Positions 1-7,406 of a stretch of DNA of 11,297 bases are shown piece after piece. A program made the translations under genes and the position numbers. The stretch is from CAZYME01 sp964648115 (GTDB lineage: Bacteria > Pseudomonadota > Gammaproteobacteria > Legionellales > Legionellaceae): positions 1 through 11,297 of the forward strand of contig CAZYME010000043.1 of NCBI GenBank assembly GCA_964648115.1, read 5' to 3'. The first letter of the stretch is position 1, and the number at the start of each line of letters is the position of its first letter. The notes under the pieces were generated by a model that saw nothing but the letters and a program-made list of their open reading frames with translations, ran no database searches and had not been told where the DNA came from.

Positions 1-11
1 ACAGACCATTT

Positions 12-16
12 GGAGG
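12..16 (+). promoter_or_regulatory. Shine-Dalgarno of rpoC (decides the TTG start)
   Basis: GGAGG, 6 nt before the TTG codon at 23. This is the strongest ribosome-binding match near the gene start. It is the reason for preferring the TTG over the in-frame ATG codons at 47 and 65, which have no such motif. Confidence 0.65.
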
Positions 17-22
17 CATAAC

Positions 23-3000
23 TTGGCTACTCTAAGCAACGAACCAATGAAAAAAGCACCAGTAATGAGTGATTTGCTTGGCATGCTCAAACAACAGGGT
101 CAAACTGATGAGTTTGATGCTATTAAAATCGCATTGGCTTCGCCTGAGTTAATTCGTTCATGGTCCTATGGTGAAGTTAAAAAACCTGAAACCATTAATT
201 ATCGAACATTTAAACCCGAACGAGACGGGTTGTTTTGTGCTAAAACATTTGGGCCTGTTAAAGATTATGAATGTTTGTGTGGTAAATACAAACGTCTTAA
301 GCACCGTGGAGTTATTTGTGAAAAATGTGGTGTTGAATTAGCCCTTGCTAAAGTTCGTAGAGAGCGAATGGGACATATTGAGCTGGCTAGTCCTGTTGCT
401 CATATATGGTTCTTAAAATCACTACCATCTCGTATTGGTTTATTACTTGATATGACACTTCGTGATATTGAGCGCGTACTTTACTTTGAAGCTTTTGTTG
501 TTGTAGATCCTGGAATGACAGAGCTTGAACGTGGCCAATTGCTGAATGATGAAGTATATCTTGAAGCAATGGAGCAATACGGCGATGAATTTGATGCACG
601 AATGGGTGCGGAAGCAATTCGTGACTTGCTGAAACAAATTGATTTAGAAGAAGAAATAAAATCACTACGTGAAGAGTTGCCAACAACGAACTCTGAGACA
701 AAGATTAAGAAAATTACTAAGCGTCTCAAACTACTGGAAGCATTCTATGAATCAGGTAACAAACCTGAATGGATGATTATGAATGTATTGCCAGTGCTGC
801 CACCTGATTTGCGCCCATTAGTTCCTTTGGATGGTGGCCGCTTTGCTACATCTGATTTGAATGATTTATACCGCCGAGTAATCAATCGAAATAACCGATT
901 AAAACGCCTGTTGGATCTCAACGCTCCAGATATTATTGTCCGTAACGAGAAACGTATGTTACAGGAATCTGTTGACGCGTTACTTGACAATGGTCGTCGT
1001 GGTCGCGCAATTACAGGTACCAATAAGCGTCCGCTAAAATCGTTGGCAGATATGATTAAGGGTAAGCAGGGTCGTTTCCGACAAAACTTACTTGGAAAGC
1101 GTGTGGATTATTCTGGTCGTTCAGTAATTGTGGTAGGCCCAACTCTACGATTGCATCAGTGCGGATTACCTAAAAAAATGGCGTTGGAATTATTTAAGCC
1201 GTTTATATTTAGTAAACTTGAATTTAGAGGATTAGCAACAACGATTAAAGCTGCTAAGAAAATGGTTGAGCGTGAAGAGCCCGTGGTCTGGGATATTTTA
1301 GAAGATGTTATTCGCGAGCATCCTATTCTATTAAACCGCGCACCAACATTACACCGGTTAGGGATACAAGCATTTGAGCCTGTACTGATTGAAGGAAAAG
1401 CAATTCAATTGCATCCGCTGGTATGTACAGCATACAACGCGGATTTCGACGGCGATCAGATGGCGGTACACGTCCCCTTAACGATCGAGGCGCAACTTGA
1501 AGCACGCTCGTTGATGATGTCTACCAATAATATTTTATCACCTGCAAGCGGTGAGCCTATCATTGTTCCAAGTCAGGACGTGGTGCTTGGTTTGTATTAT
1601 TTAACCCGTGAACGTATTAATGCATTAGGTGAAGGTAAGATATTTGCAAGTGCACAAGAGGCTCAGAATTTCTACGAAGAGGGGTATGTTGATATCCATG
1701 CAAAAGTAAGAGTTCGTTTGTTGATTGATACTGCAAACCCTGATGCGGGTAAAGAACTTGTAGAAACAACTGTTGGTCGTGCAATTCTTTCGGCAATTTT
1801 ACCGAAAGGAATGCCTTTTGCGAATATTAATAAACCAATGACTAAAAAGGCTATCTCTAAAGTACTGGATAACTGTTATAGAACATTCGGTTTGAAAGAA
1901 ACGGTAATTTTTGCTGATCAATTGATGTATACCGGATTTAAATACGCTACACGTGGTGGTGCGTCAATTGGTATTGAGGACATGGAAATTCCAGACGACA
2001 AAGCTGCAATCATTGAAGTAGCTGATAATGAAGTCCGGGAAATTGAAGCGCAATTCCGTTCGGGCCTAGTAACCAATGGTGAGCGTTATAATAAAGTAAT
2101 CGACATTTGGTCTCGTACCAATGAAATGGTTGCTAAGTCGATGATGACAAAAATTGCAACTGAAGAGGTTATAACGCGAGATGGTAAAGTAACTCGACAA
2201 GACTCCTTCAACCCAATTTTCATGATGGCTGATTCAGGAGCACGGGGTTCCGCGGCTCAGATAAGACAATTAGCTGGTATGCGTGGTCTGATGGCGGCAC
2301 CAGATGGTTCAATTATTGAAACACCAATTACTGCTAACTTCCGTGAAGGATTAAACGTTTTCCAATACTTTATTTCTACTCACGGTGCGCGTAAAGGACT
2401 GGCAGATACCGCATTGAAAACTGCAAACTCAGGTTACTTAACAAGACGACTTGTCGACGTGGCACAAGATGTGGTTATTACCGAGCTAGATTGTGGTACT
2501 GAAAATGGTATTTTAATGCAGCCTTTGATTGAAGGTGGTGATATCGTTGAACCCTTGCACGAACGTGTACTTGGGCGTGTGGTTGCAACTGATGTTTACA
2601 TTCCTAATCAAAATGAGCCGGTTGTCAAAGCAGGGACACTGTTAGATGAAGAATGGGTTGACCGCCTAGAAAAACTCGGTGTTGACCAAGTGCTTGTGCG
2701 CTCACCTATTGCTTGTGTGACTCGCTTTGGCTTGTGTGCATACTGTTATGGACGTGATTTAGCACGAGGACATTTGGTAAATACTGGTGAAGCTGTAGGT
2801 ATTATTGCTGCACAATCTATCGGTGAACCAGGTACACAGCTAACTATGCGTACCTTCCACATCGGGGGCGCTGCATCAAGAGCTACAGCTGCTAATAATA
2901 TCCAAATTAAGAATAAAGGCGTAATTCGTCTGCACAATATTAAGACTGTTACCCATGAAAACAGCAACCTTGTTGCGGTATCCCGTTCAGGTGAAGTGAC

Positions 3001-4270
3001 GATTGCTGATGAATTTGGTCGTGAGAGGGAGCGCTACAAGTTGCCATATGGCGCAGTGCTTTCTGTACATGATAGTTCCTCAGTTGAGGCAGGCCAGATT
3101 ATTGCTACTTGGGATCCACATACGCACCCTGTTATTTCTGAAGTAAGCGGTAAACTGAAGTTTGTCGATCTTGTGGAAGGAATAACCATGAATCGTCAAA
3201 CAGATGAGCTGACTGGCTTAAGTAATATTGTCGTCATCGACGCTAAGCAACGTAGCTCAGTTGGACGTGATATGCGCCCAATGGTGAAATTGGTTTCCGA
3301 TAATGGTGATGAGATTTTCTTAGCAGGGACCAACGTGCCCGCTCAATATTACCTACCTGTAGATGCCATCATTAATTTCGAGGATGGTAATAATGTTGGT
3401 GTAGGTGACGTCATCGCCCGTATACCACAAGAACGTACGAAGACTCGTGATATTACAGGGGGGCTCCCACGTGTTGCTGACTTATTTGAAGCGAGAAAGC
3501 CAAAAGATTCAGCTGTAATGGCTGAAGTTTCAGGTGTCATTAATTTTGGTAAGGAAACTAAGGGTAAGCGACGATTGATTATTACAGAATCTGAGAATAA
3601 AGCGCATGAAGAGTTAATTCCTAAGTGGCGCCATATCTCTGTGTTCGAAGGAGAGCATGTTCAGCGTGGTGAAACTGTTGCTGAGGGTCCTCCTAACCCG
3701 CATGACATCCTTAGACTGCTGGGTGTCGGTGCTCTGGCGAATTATATCGTAAATGAAGTGCAGGACGTTTATCGATTACAGGGTGTGAAAATTAATGATA
3801 AGCACATTGAAACGATTGTTCGTCAAATGTTGCGTAAAAGAACGATTACGTTTGCTGGTGACTCGAAGTTCTTAGCAGGTGAGCAAGTCGAAGATACTGT
3901 CATGATGCAGGAAAATGATAAACTCGCTGCTGAAGGCAAGCTTGAAGCCCAGGGTGTACCTATACTGTTGGGTATCACGAAAGCCTCCTTGGCGACAGAA
4001 TCGTTTATATCTGCAGCATCCTTCCAAGAAACAACGAGAGTGCTGACAGAGGCTGCAGTTAGCGGTAAAACCGATGATTTACGCGGCCTGAAGGAAAACG
4101 TAATGGTCGGTAGACTGATTCCTGCTGGAACAGGTTATGCATACCACCAAAATCGTAAAGCGCGTCGTGCAAAGGCTGCCAGTGGTGAACAGGCATCGCA
4201 TGTAGTAACAGCAAGTGATGTTGAACATGCATTAAGTGAAGCACTTAATGCAGATAATCGCGAACACTAG
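23..4270 (+). CDS. rpoC: DNA-directed RNA polymerase subunit beta' (RpoC)
   Basis: Catalytic subunit of RNA polymerase, which forms the active site together with beta. The 1415-residue product matches E. coli RpoC (1407 aa) nearly end to end. Visible motifs are the N-terminal zinc site (C84, C86, C99, C102), the catalytic NADFDGD with Asp474/476/478 chelating Mg2+, the second zinc site (C824, C898, C905, C908), and the trigger-loop segment beginning QSIGEPGTQLTMRTFH at about 931. The lineage-specific insertion in the trigger loop typical of Gammaproteobacteria follows (about 950-1145), and the conserved C-terminus reads LLGITKASLATESFISAASF. The start chosen is TTG at 23, because GGAGG at 12-16 sits 6 nt upstream. 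It adds 14 residues before Met15 (ATG at 65), which aligns with the E. coli start; ATG 47 and ATG 65 have only A-rich upstream sequence. rpoB should lie just upstream but is outside the window. The gene is intact. Confidence 0.98.
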   Translation: MATLSNEPMKKAPVMSDLLGMLKQQGQTDEFDAIKIALASPELIRSWSYGEVKKPETINYRTFKPERDGLFCAKTFGPVKDYECLCGKYKRLKHRGVICEKCGVELALAKVRRERMGHIELASPVAHIWFLKSLPSRIGLLLDMTLRDIERVLYFEAFVVVDPGMTELERGQLLNDEVYLEAMEQYGDEFDARMGAEAIRDLLKQIDLEEEIKSLREELPTTNSETKIKKITKRLKLLEAFYESGNKPEWMIMNVLPVLPPDLRPLVPLDGGRFATSDLNDLYRRVINRNNRLKRLLDLNAPDIIVRNEKRMLQESVDALLDNGRRGRAITGTNKRPLKSLADMIKGKQGRFRQNLLGKRVDYSGRSVIVVGPTLRLHQCGLPKKMALELFKPFIFSKLEFRGLATTIKAAKKMVEREEPVVWDILEDVIREHPILLNRAPTLHRLGIQAFEPVLIEGKAIQLHPLVCTAYNADFDGDQMAVHVPLTIEAQLEARSLMMSTNNILSPASGEPIIVPSQDVVLGLYYLTRERINALGEGKIFASAQEAQNFYEEGYVDIHAKVRVRLLIDTANPDAGKELVETTVGRAILSAILPKGMPFANINKPMTKKAISKVLDNCYRTFGLKETVIFADQLMYTGFKYATRGGASIGIEDMEIPDDKAAIIEVADNEVREIEAQFRSGLVTNGERYNKVIDIWSRTNEMVAKSMMTKIATEEVITRDGKVTRQDSFNPIFMMADSGARGSAAQIRQLAGMRGLMAAPDGSIIETPITANFREGLNVFQYFISTHGARKGLADTALKTANSGYLTRRLVDVAQDVVITELDCGTENGILMQPLIEGGDIVEPLHERVLGRVVATDVYIPNQNEPVVKAGTLLDEEWVDRLEKLGVDQVLVRSPIACVTRFGLCAYCYGRDLARGHLVNTGEAVGIIAAQSIGEPGTQLTMRTFHIGGAASRATAANNIQIKNKGVIRLHNIKTVTHENSNLVAVSRSGEVTIADEFGRERERYKLPYGAVLSVHDSSSVEAGQIIATWDPHTHPVISEVSGKLKFVDLVEGITMNRQTDELTGLSNIVVIDAKQRSSVGRDMRPMVKLVSDNGDEIFLAGTNVPAQYYLPVDAIINFEDGNNVGVGDVIARIPQERTKTRDITGGLPRVADLFEARKPKDSAVMAEVSGVINFGKETKGKRRLIITESENKAHEELIPKWRHISVFEGEHVQRGETVAEGPPNPHDILRLLGVGALANYIVNEVQDVYRLQGVKINDKHIETIVRQMLRKRTITFAGDSKFLAGEQVEDTVMMQENDKLAAEGKLEAQGVPILLGITKASLATESFISAASFQETTRVLTEAAVSGKTDDLRGLKENVMVGRLIPAGTGYAYHQNRKARRAKAASGEQASHVVTASDVEHALSEALNADNREH
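4228..4252 (+). repeat. Perfect 11-bp inverted repeat inside the rpoC 3' end
   Basis: Arms TGCATTAAGTG (4228-4238) and CACTTAATGCA (4242-4252) are perfectly complementary around a 3-nt loop. The repeat lies in coding sequence for the poorly conserved RpoC tail (HALSEALNA), about 18 bp before the stop codon. No T-run follows, so it is not a classical intrinsic terminator. It could be an mRNA 3'-end or processing hairpin for the rpoBC message, or a dyad upstream of the str promoter. Confidence 0.6.
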
Positions 4271-4271
4271 G

Positions 4272-4300
4272 TTGACAAATAGGCCGGACCTATATAGAAT
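4272..4300 (+). promoter_or_regulatory. Sigma70-type promoter of the str operon
   Basis: A perfect -35 TTGACA (4272-4277), a 17-bp spacer and a -10 TAGAAT (4295-4300, 5/6 match) begin 1 bp after the rpoC stop codon. Transcription would start near 4306-4308, giving a leader of about 50 nt before rpsL. The bases just after the -10 (CCGGCCT) are GC-rich. A GC-rich discriminator is known in stringently controlled rRNA and ribosomal-protein promoters, so ppGpp/DksA control is a reasonable inference. An inverted repeat overlaps the spacer and the discriminator. Confidence 0.75.
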
Positions 4301-4307
4301 CCGGCCT
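4281..4307 (+). repeat. 8-bp GC-rich inverted repeat overlapping the str promoter
   Basis: AGGCCGGA (4281-4288) and TCCGGCCT (4300-4307) are perfect inverted arms separated by 11 bp. In RNA reading through from rpoC they form a hairpin, but only CCTTAT follows, so it would be at best a weak intrinsic terminator. In DNA the left arm lies in the promoter spacer and the right arm spans the last base of the -10 and the discriminator, with arm centres 19 bp apart. It may be a partial terminator for rpoBC, an operator, or both. Confidence 0.55.
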
Positions 4308-4358
4308 CCTTATGCATACGAAATAATATCAAGTAAAAAAGTTCGGAGTTAATAATAA

Positions 4359-4739
4359 ATGGCTACGATTAATCAGTTAGTAAGAAAGCCTCGAGTAGAT
4401 GCCAAAAGGAAGAGTAATGTTCCTGCGCTTGAGTCTTGCCCACAACGACGAGGGGTTTGTACTCGTGTTTATACAACAACACCAAAAAAGCCTAACTCAG
4501 CTATGCGTAAGGTCGCACGTGTTCGTTTAACGAATGGGTTTGAAGTGTCTTCTTATATTGGTGGTGAAGGCCACAATTTACAAGAACACTCTGTTGTATT
4601 AATCCGTGGTGGTCGTGTTAAGGATTTGCCAGGTGTGCGTTACCATACAGTACGCGGTAGTTTGGATACATCAGGCGTAAATGATCGTAAGCAAGGTCGT
4701 TCTAAGTACGGAACTAAAAAGCCGAAAGACAAGAAATAA
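4359..4739 (+). CDS. rpsL: 30S ribosomal protein S12
   Basis: Small-subunit protein at the decoding centre; it monitors codon-anticodon pairing. At 126 aa it is close to the usual 124 and nearly identical in pattern to E. coli S12: start MATINQLVRKPR, TPKKPNSA loop with Lys43 and Lys44, and GGRVKDLPG with Lys88, Asp89 and Pro91. The lysines at the classical streptomycin-resistance positions are the sensitive wild-type form. Asp89 is the residue methylthiolated by RimO in E. coli. The ATG is preceded by CGGAG (4344-4348) with a 10-nt spacer. First gene of the str operon, with its own strong promoter upstream. Confidence 0.98.
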   Translation: MATINQLVRKPRVDAKRKSNVPALESCPQRRGVCTRVYTTTPKKPNSAMRKVARVRLTNGFEVSSYIGGEGHNLQEHSVVLIRGGRVKDLPGVRYHTVRGSLDTSGVNDRKQGRSKYGTKKPKDKK

Positions 4740-4759
4740 TCTTAATGTAGGAACTAGAC

Positions 4760-5284
4760 ATGCCAAGAAGAAGAGAAGTCCCTAAAAGAGAAATTCTGCC
4801 CGATCCAAAGCATCACAGTGAATTGCTGGCAAAATTTATTAATGTATTGATGATTAGCGGTAAAAAATCTACTGCTGAGACAATTATTTATGGTGCGCTT
4901 TCAGTACTAGATGAACGCATCAAAAAAACAAAAAAATCCGATGATGATGGCGAGTCTGGTTCAGCGAGTGGTGCAACAGGTGTTCTGCGCTATTTCGAGC
5001 AAGCCCTAGACAATGTTCGTCCTACAGTAGAAGTGCGTTCACGTCGTGTTGGTGGCGCTACTTACCAAGTTCCTGTGGAAGTCAGGTTGGATCGTAGTAT
5101 TGCGCTTGGCATGCGTTGGATCGTTCAAGCAGCGCGCTCACGTGGCGAGAAAGGCATGATGTTGCGTCTAGCTGGCGAGTTGGTTGATGCTTTTGAAAGC
5201 AAAGGCTCTGCAGTTAAAAAGCGTGAAGAAACACATAAAATGGCTAAAGCTAACCAAGCCTTCGCACATTTTAGATGGAATTAA
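4760..5284 (+). CDS. rpsG: 30S ribosomal protein S7 with an internal insertion
   Basis: Primary binding protein that organises the 16S rRNA 3' major domain (the head of the 30S). The 174-aa product has the family start MPRRREVPKREILPDPK, the beta-hairpin region with RPTVEVRSRRVGGATYQVPVEVR, and the C-terminal KKREETHKMAKANQAFAHFRW. Between YGAL and ALDNVRP there are 34 residues where E. coli has 17. The extra segment (about residues 54-75) is KKTKK followed by a D/E/G/S/A stretch, so it is probably a flexible loop. The start is ATG with TAGGAA (4748-4753) 6 nt upstream. The gap to rpsL is only 20 nt, much shorter than the E. coli intercistronic region that carries the S7 autoregulatory site. 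fusA starts 16 nt downstream. Confidence 0.97.
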   Translation: MPRRREVPKREILPDPKHHSELLAKFINVLMISGKKSTAETIIYGALSVLDERIKKTKKSDDDGESGSASGATGVLRYFEQALDNVRPTVEVRSRRVGGATYQVPVEVRLDRSIALGMRWIVQAARSRGEKGMMLRLAGELVDAFESKGSAVKKREETHKMAKANQAFAHFRWN

Positions 5285-5300
5285 CAAAGTGAATAATCCC

Positions 5301-7388
5301 GTGTCCACTACACCATTAGAGCTATATCGTAACATCGGTATTGTTGCTCACGTAGATGCGGGAAAAACCACTACAACAGAGCGTGTTTTATTTTATACTG
5401 GCACGTCTCATAAAATCGGTGAGGTTCATGATGGCGCGGCCACTATGGACTGGATGGTCCAAGAACAAGAACGCGGAATAACCATCACATCGGCAGCTAC
5501 AACATGTTACTGGTCGGGCATGGATAAACAATACGATAAACATCGTATTAACATTATCGATACACCAGGGCACGTTGACTTCATGATTGAAGTAGAACGT
5601 TCCTTACGTGTATTAGACGGCGCAGTTGTTGTATTTGATTCGGTTTCTGGTGTAGAACCTCAGTCCGAAACAGTATGGCGACAAGCACACAAATATGGTG
5701 TGCCGCGTATCGTGTTTGTGAATAAAATGGATCGTATGGGCGCTAATTTTCTGCGCGTTGTTACCCAAATAAAAGACCGGCTGCGTTCAAAACCGGTAGT
5801 AGTACAGCTGCCTATTGGCGCTGAGGAAACATACAAAGGCGTTGTAGATCTGATTAAAATGAAAGCCATCTATTGGGATGAAGATAGTAAAGGCATGACA
5901 TTCAAATATGAAGATGTCCCTGCTGAAATGCGCATACAATGTGAAGAAATGCGTGCGCAAATTATTGAAGCAGCCGCTGAAGTATCTGAAGAGTTGATGG
6001 AAAAATATTTAGAAGGCAAAGAATTTACCGAAGGTGAAATCAAGGCAGCACTACGACAACGTACGATTAACAATGAAATTGTACCTGTTTTTTGTGGTTC
6101 CGCCTTCAAAAATAAAGGTGTACAAGCGGTGCTTGATGGCGTACTTGATTATTTGCCATCACCGCTTGATATTCCACCCGTTAAAGGTACGGATGAAGAT
6201 GGAGAAAGTGCCATACGAACAACTGCATATGAAACGCCTTTTTCAGCCTTGGCGTTTAAAATTGCAACCGATGCATTTGTAGGGACATTAACGTATTTCC
6301 GCGCATATTCTGGTGTTCTAAAATGTGGGGATACTATTTACAACCCTATAAAGGGTAAAAAAGAGCGTATTGGTCGGCTATTGCAAATGCATGCTAACTC
6401 ACGCGAAGAAATTAAAGAAGTAAGAGCAGGTGACATTGCAGCTGCTGTAGGATTAAAGACTGTAACAACAGGTGATACCCTTTCCGACCCTGCGCATATT
6501 ATTACATTAGAGCGTATGGACTTCCCGGAGCCAGTTATTGCCGTTGCTGTAGAACCCAGGACAAAGGCCGATCAGGAAAAAATGTCTCTTGCATTGGGTA
6601 AATTGGCGCAAGAAGATCCGTCATTCCGGGTGCATACTGATGAAGAGTCAGGGCAAACAATTATACAAGGAATGGGTGAGTTACATCTGGAAATTATTGT
6701 TGATCGCATGCGCCGCGAATTTCTCGTAGAAGCAAACGTGGGCAAACCGCAAGTGGCTTACCGCGAGACATTAAAGACTGCTGTAGAACAAGAAGGGAAA
6801 TTTGTTCGTCAATCAGGTGGTAGAGGCCAATATGGCCATGTTTGGCTTAAAATAGAGCCAAAGACGCGTGGCGAAGGCTACGAATTTGTGAATGCGATTG
6901 TGGGTGGTGTTATTCCTAAGGAATATATCCCAGCAGTTGACAAGGGGATACAAGAGCAACTGCAAAATGGTGTCATAGCAGGTTATCCGGTTGTTGACGT
7001 CAAAGTTACACTGTTTGATGGTTCATTCCATGAGGTTGACTCAAGTGAAATGGCGTTTAAAATTGCCGGCTCACAATGTTTCAAACAAGGTGCACAGAAA
7101 GCTAGTCCTGTGTTGCTTGAACCGGTCATGGCGGTGGAAGTTGTTACGCCCGAAGATTACATGGGCGATGTGATGGGTGATCTAAGTAGACGCCGCGGCG
7201 TACTACAAGGTATGGATGAATCACCTGCTGGTCGTGTAATTCGTGCTGAAGTACCGTTAGCAGAAATGTTCGGTTATTCAACTGATCTACGGTCTGCAAC
7301 GCAAGGACGTGCAACGTACACTATGGAGTTTGCAAAGTACTCAGAAGCCCCAGCAAATATTGCTGAAGCAATCATTAAGAAACAATAA
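5301..7388 (+). CDS. fusA: Elongation factor G (EF-G)
   Basis: Translocation GTPase, also used with RRF in ribosome recycling. At 695 aa it fits the family (E. coli 704). GTPase motifs are the P-loop AHVDAGKT (16-23), DTPGH (87-91), NKMD (141-144) and GSAFK; the MGELHLEI and GGRGQYGHV motifs of domains III-IV and the C-terminal domain V are all present. The start is GTG at 5301, giving MSTTPLELYRNIG, which matches the usual EF-G N-terminus. An in-frame GTG at 5289 would add four residues and has a slightly better upstream GGA (5277-5279), so it cannot be excluded; the reading frame stays open back into rpsG but without homology. Start sites so close to the rpsG stop suggest translational coupling. 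The sequence strongly resembles Legionella-type EF-G as I remember it. Confidence 0.97.
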   Translation: MSTTPLELYRNIGIVAHVDAGKTTTTERVLFYTGTSHKIGEVHDGAATMDWMVQEQERGITITSAATTCYWSGMDKQYDKHRINIIDTPGHVDFMIEVERSLRVLDGAVVVFDSVSGVEPQSETVWRQAHKYGVPRIVFVNKMDRMGANFLRVVTQIKDRLRSKPVVVQLPIGAEETYKGVVDLIKMKAIYWDEDSKGMTFKYEDVPAEMRIQCEEMRAQIIEAAAEVSEELMEKYLEGKEFTEGEIKAALRQRTINNEIVPVFCGSAFKNKGVQAVLDGVLDYLPSPLDIPPVKGTDEDGESAIRTTAYETPFSALAFKIATDAFVGTLTYFRAYSGVLKCGDTIYNPIKGKKERIGRLLQMHANSREEIKEVRAGDIAAAVGLKTVTTGDTLSDPAHIITLERMDFPEPVIAVAVEPRTKADQEKMSLALGKLAQEDPSFRVHTDEESGQTIIQGMGELHLEIIVDRMRREFLVEANVGKPQVAYRETLKTAVEQEGKFVRQSGGRGQYGHVWLKIEPKTRGEGYEFVNAIVGGVIPKEYIPAVDKGIQEQLQNGVIAGYPVVDVKVTLFDGSFHEVDSSEMAFKIAGSQCFKQGAQKASPVLLEPVMAVEVVTPEDYMGDVMGDLSRRRGVLQGMDESPAGRVIRAEVPLAEMFGYSTDLRSATQGRATYTMEFAKYSEAPANIAEAIIKKQ
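7036..7063 (+). promoter_or_regulatory. Possible internal promoter for tuf within fusA
   Basis: TTGACT (7036-7041), a 16-bp spacer and TAAAAT (7058-7063) give a 5/6 match to both sigma70 boxes. It lies about 340 bp upstream of tuf inside the fusA coding region. Secondary promoters inside fusA that boost tufA expression are known in E. coli, so position and orientation fit. The boxes overlap conserved codons (VDSS, FKIA), so the match could be coincidental. Confidence 0.35.
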
Positions 7389-7406
7389 AGTTAATGAGGT
7401 ATTGAA

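Noticed and set aside
1..22. End of rpoB
   Set aside because: A TAA at 19-21 could be the rpoB stop, but the few codons before it (TDHLEA) do not identify the protein, so I do not annotate it.
4311..4318. TATGCATA palindrome in the rpsL leader
   Set aside because: An 8-bp palindrome in AT-rich DNA is expected by chance and has no partner or repeat nearby.
5184..5300. N-terminal extension of EF-G starting inside rpsG
   Set aside because: The frame is open to an ATG at 5184, but the extra residues are the out-of-frame reading of rpsG and do not resemble EF-G. Homology begins at MSTTPLELYRNIG.
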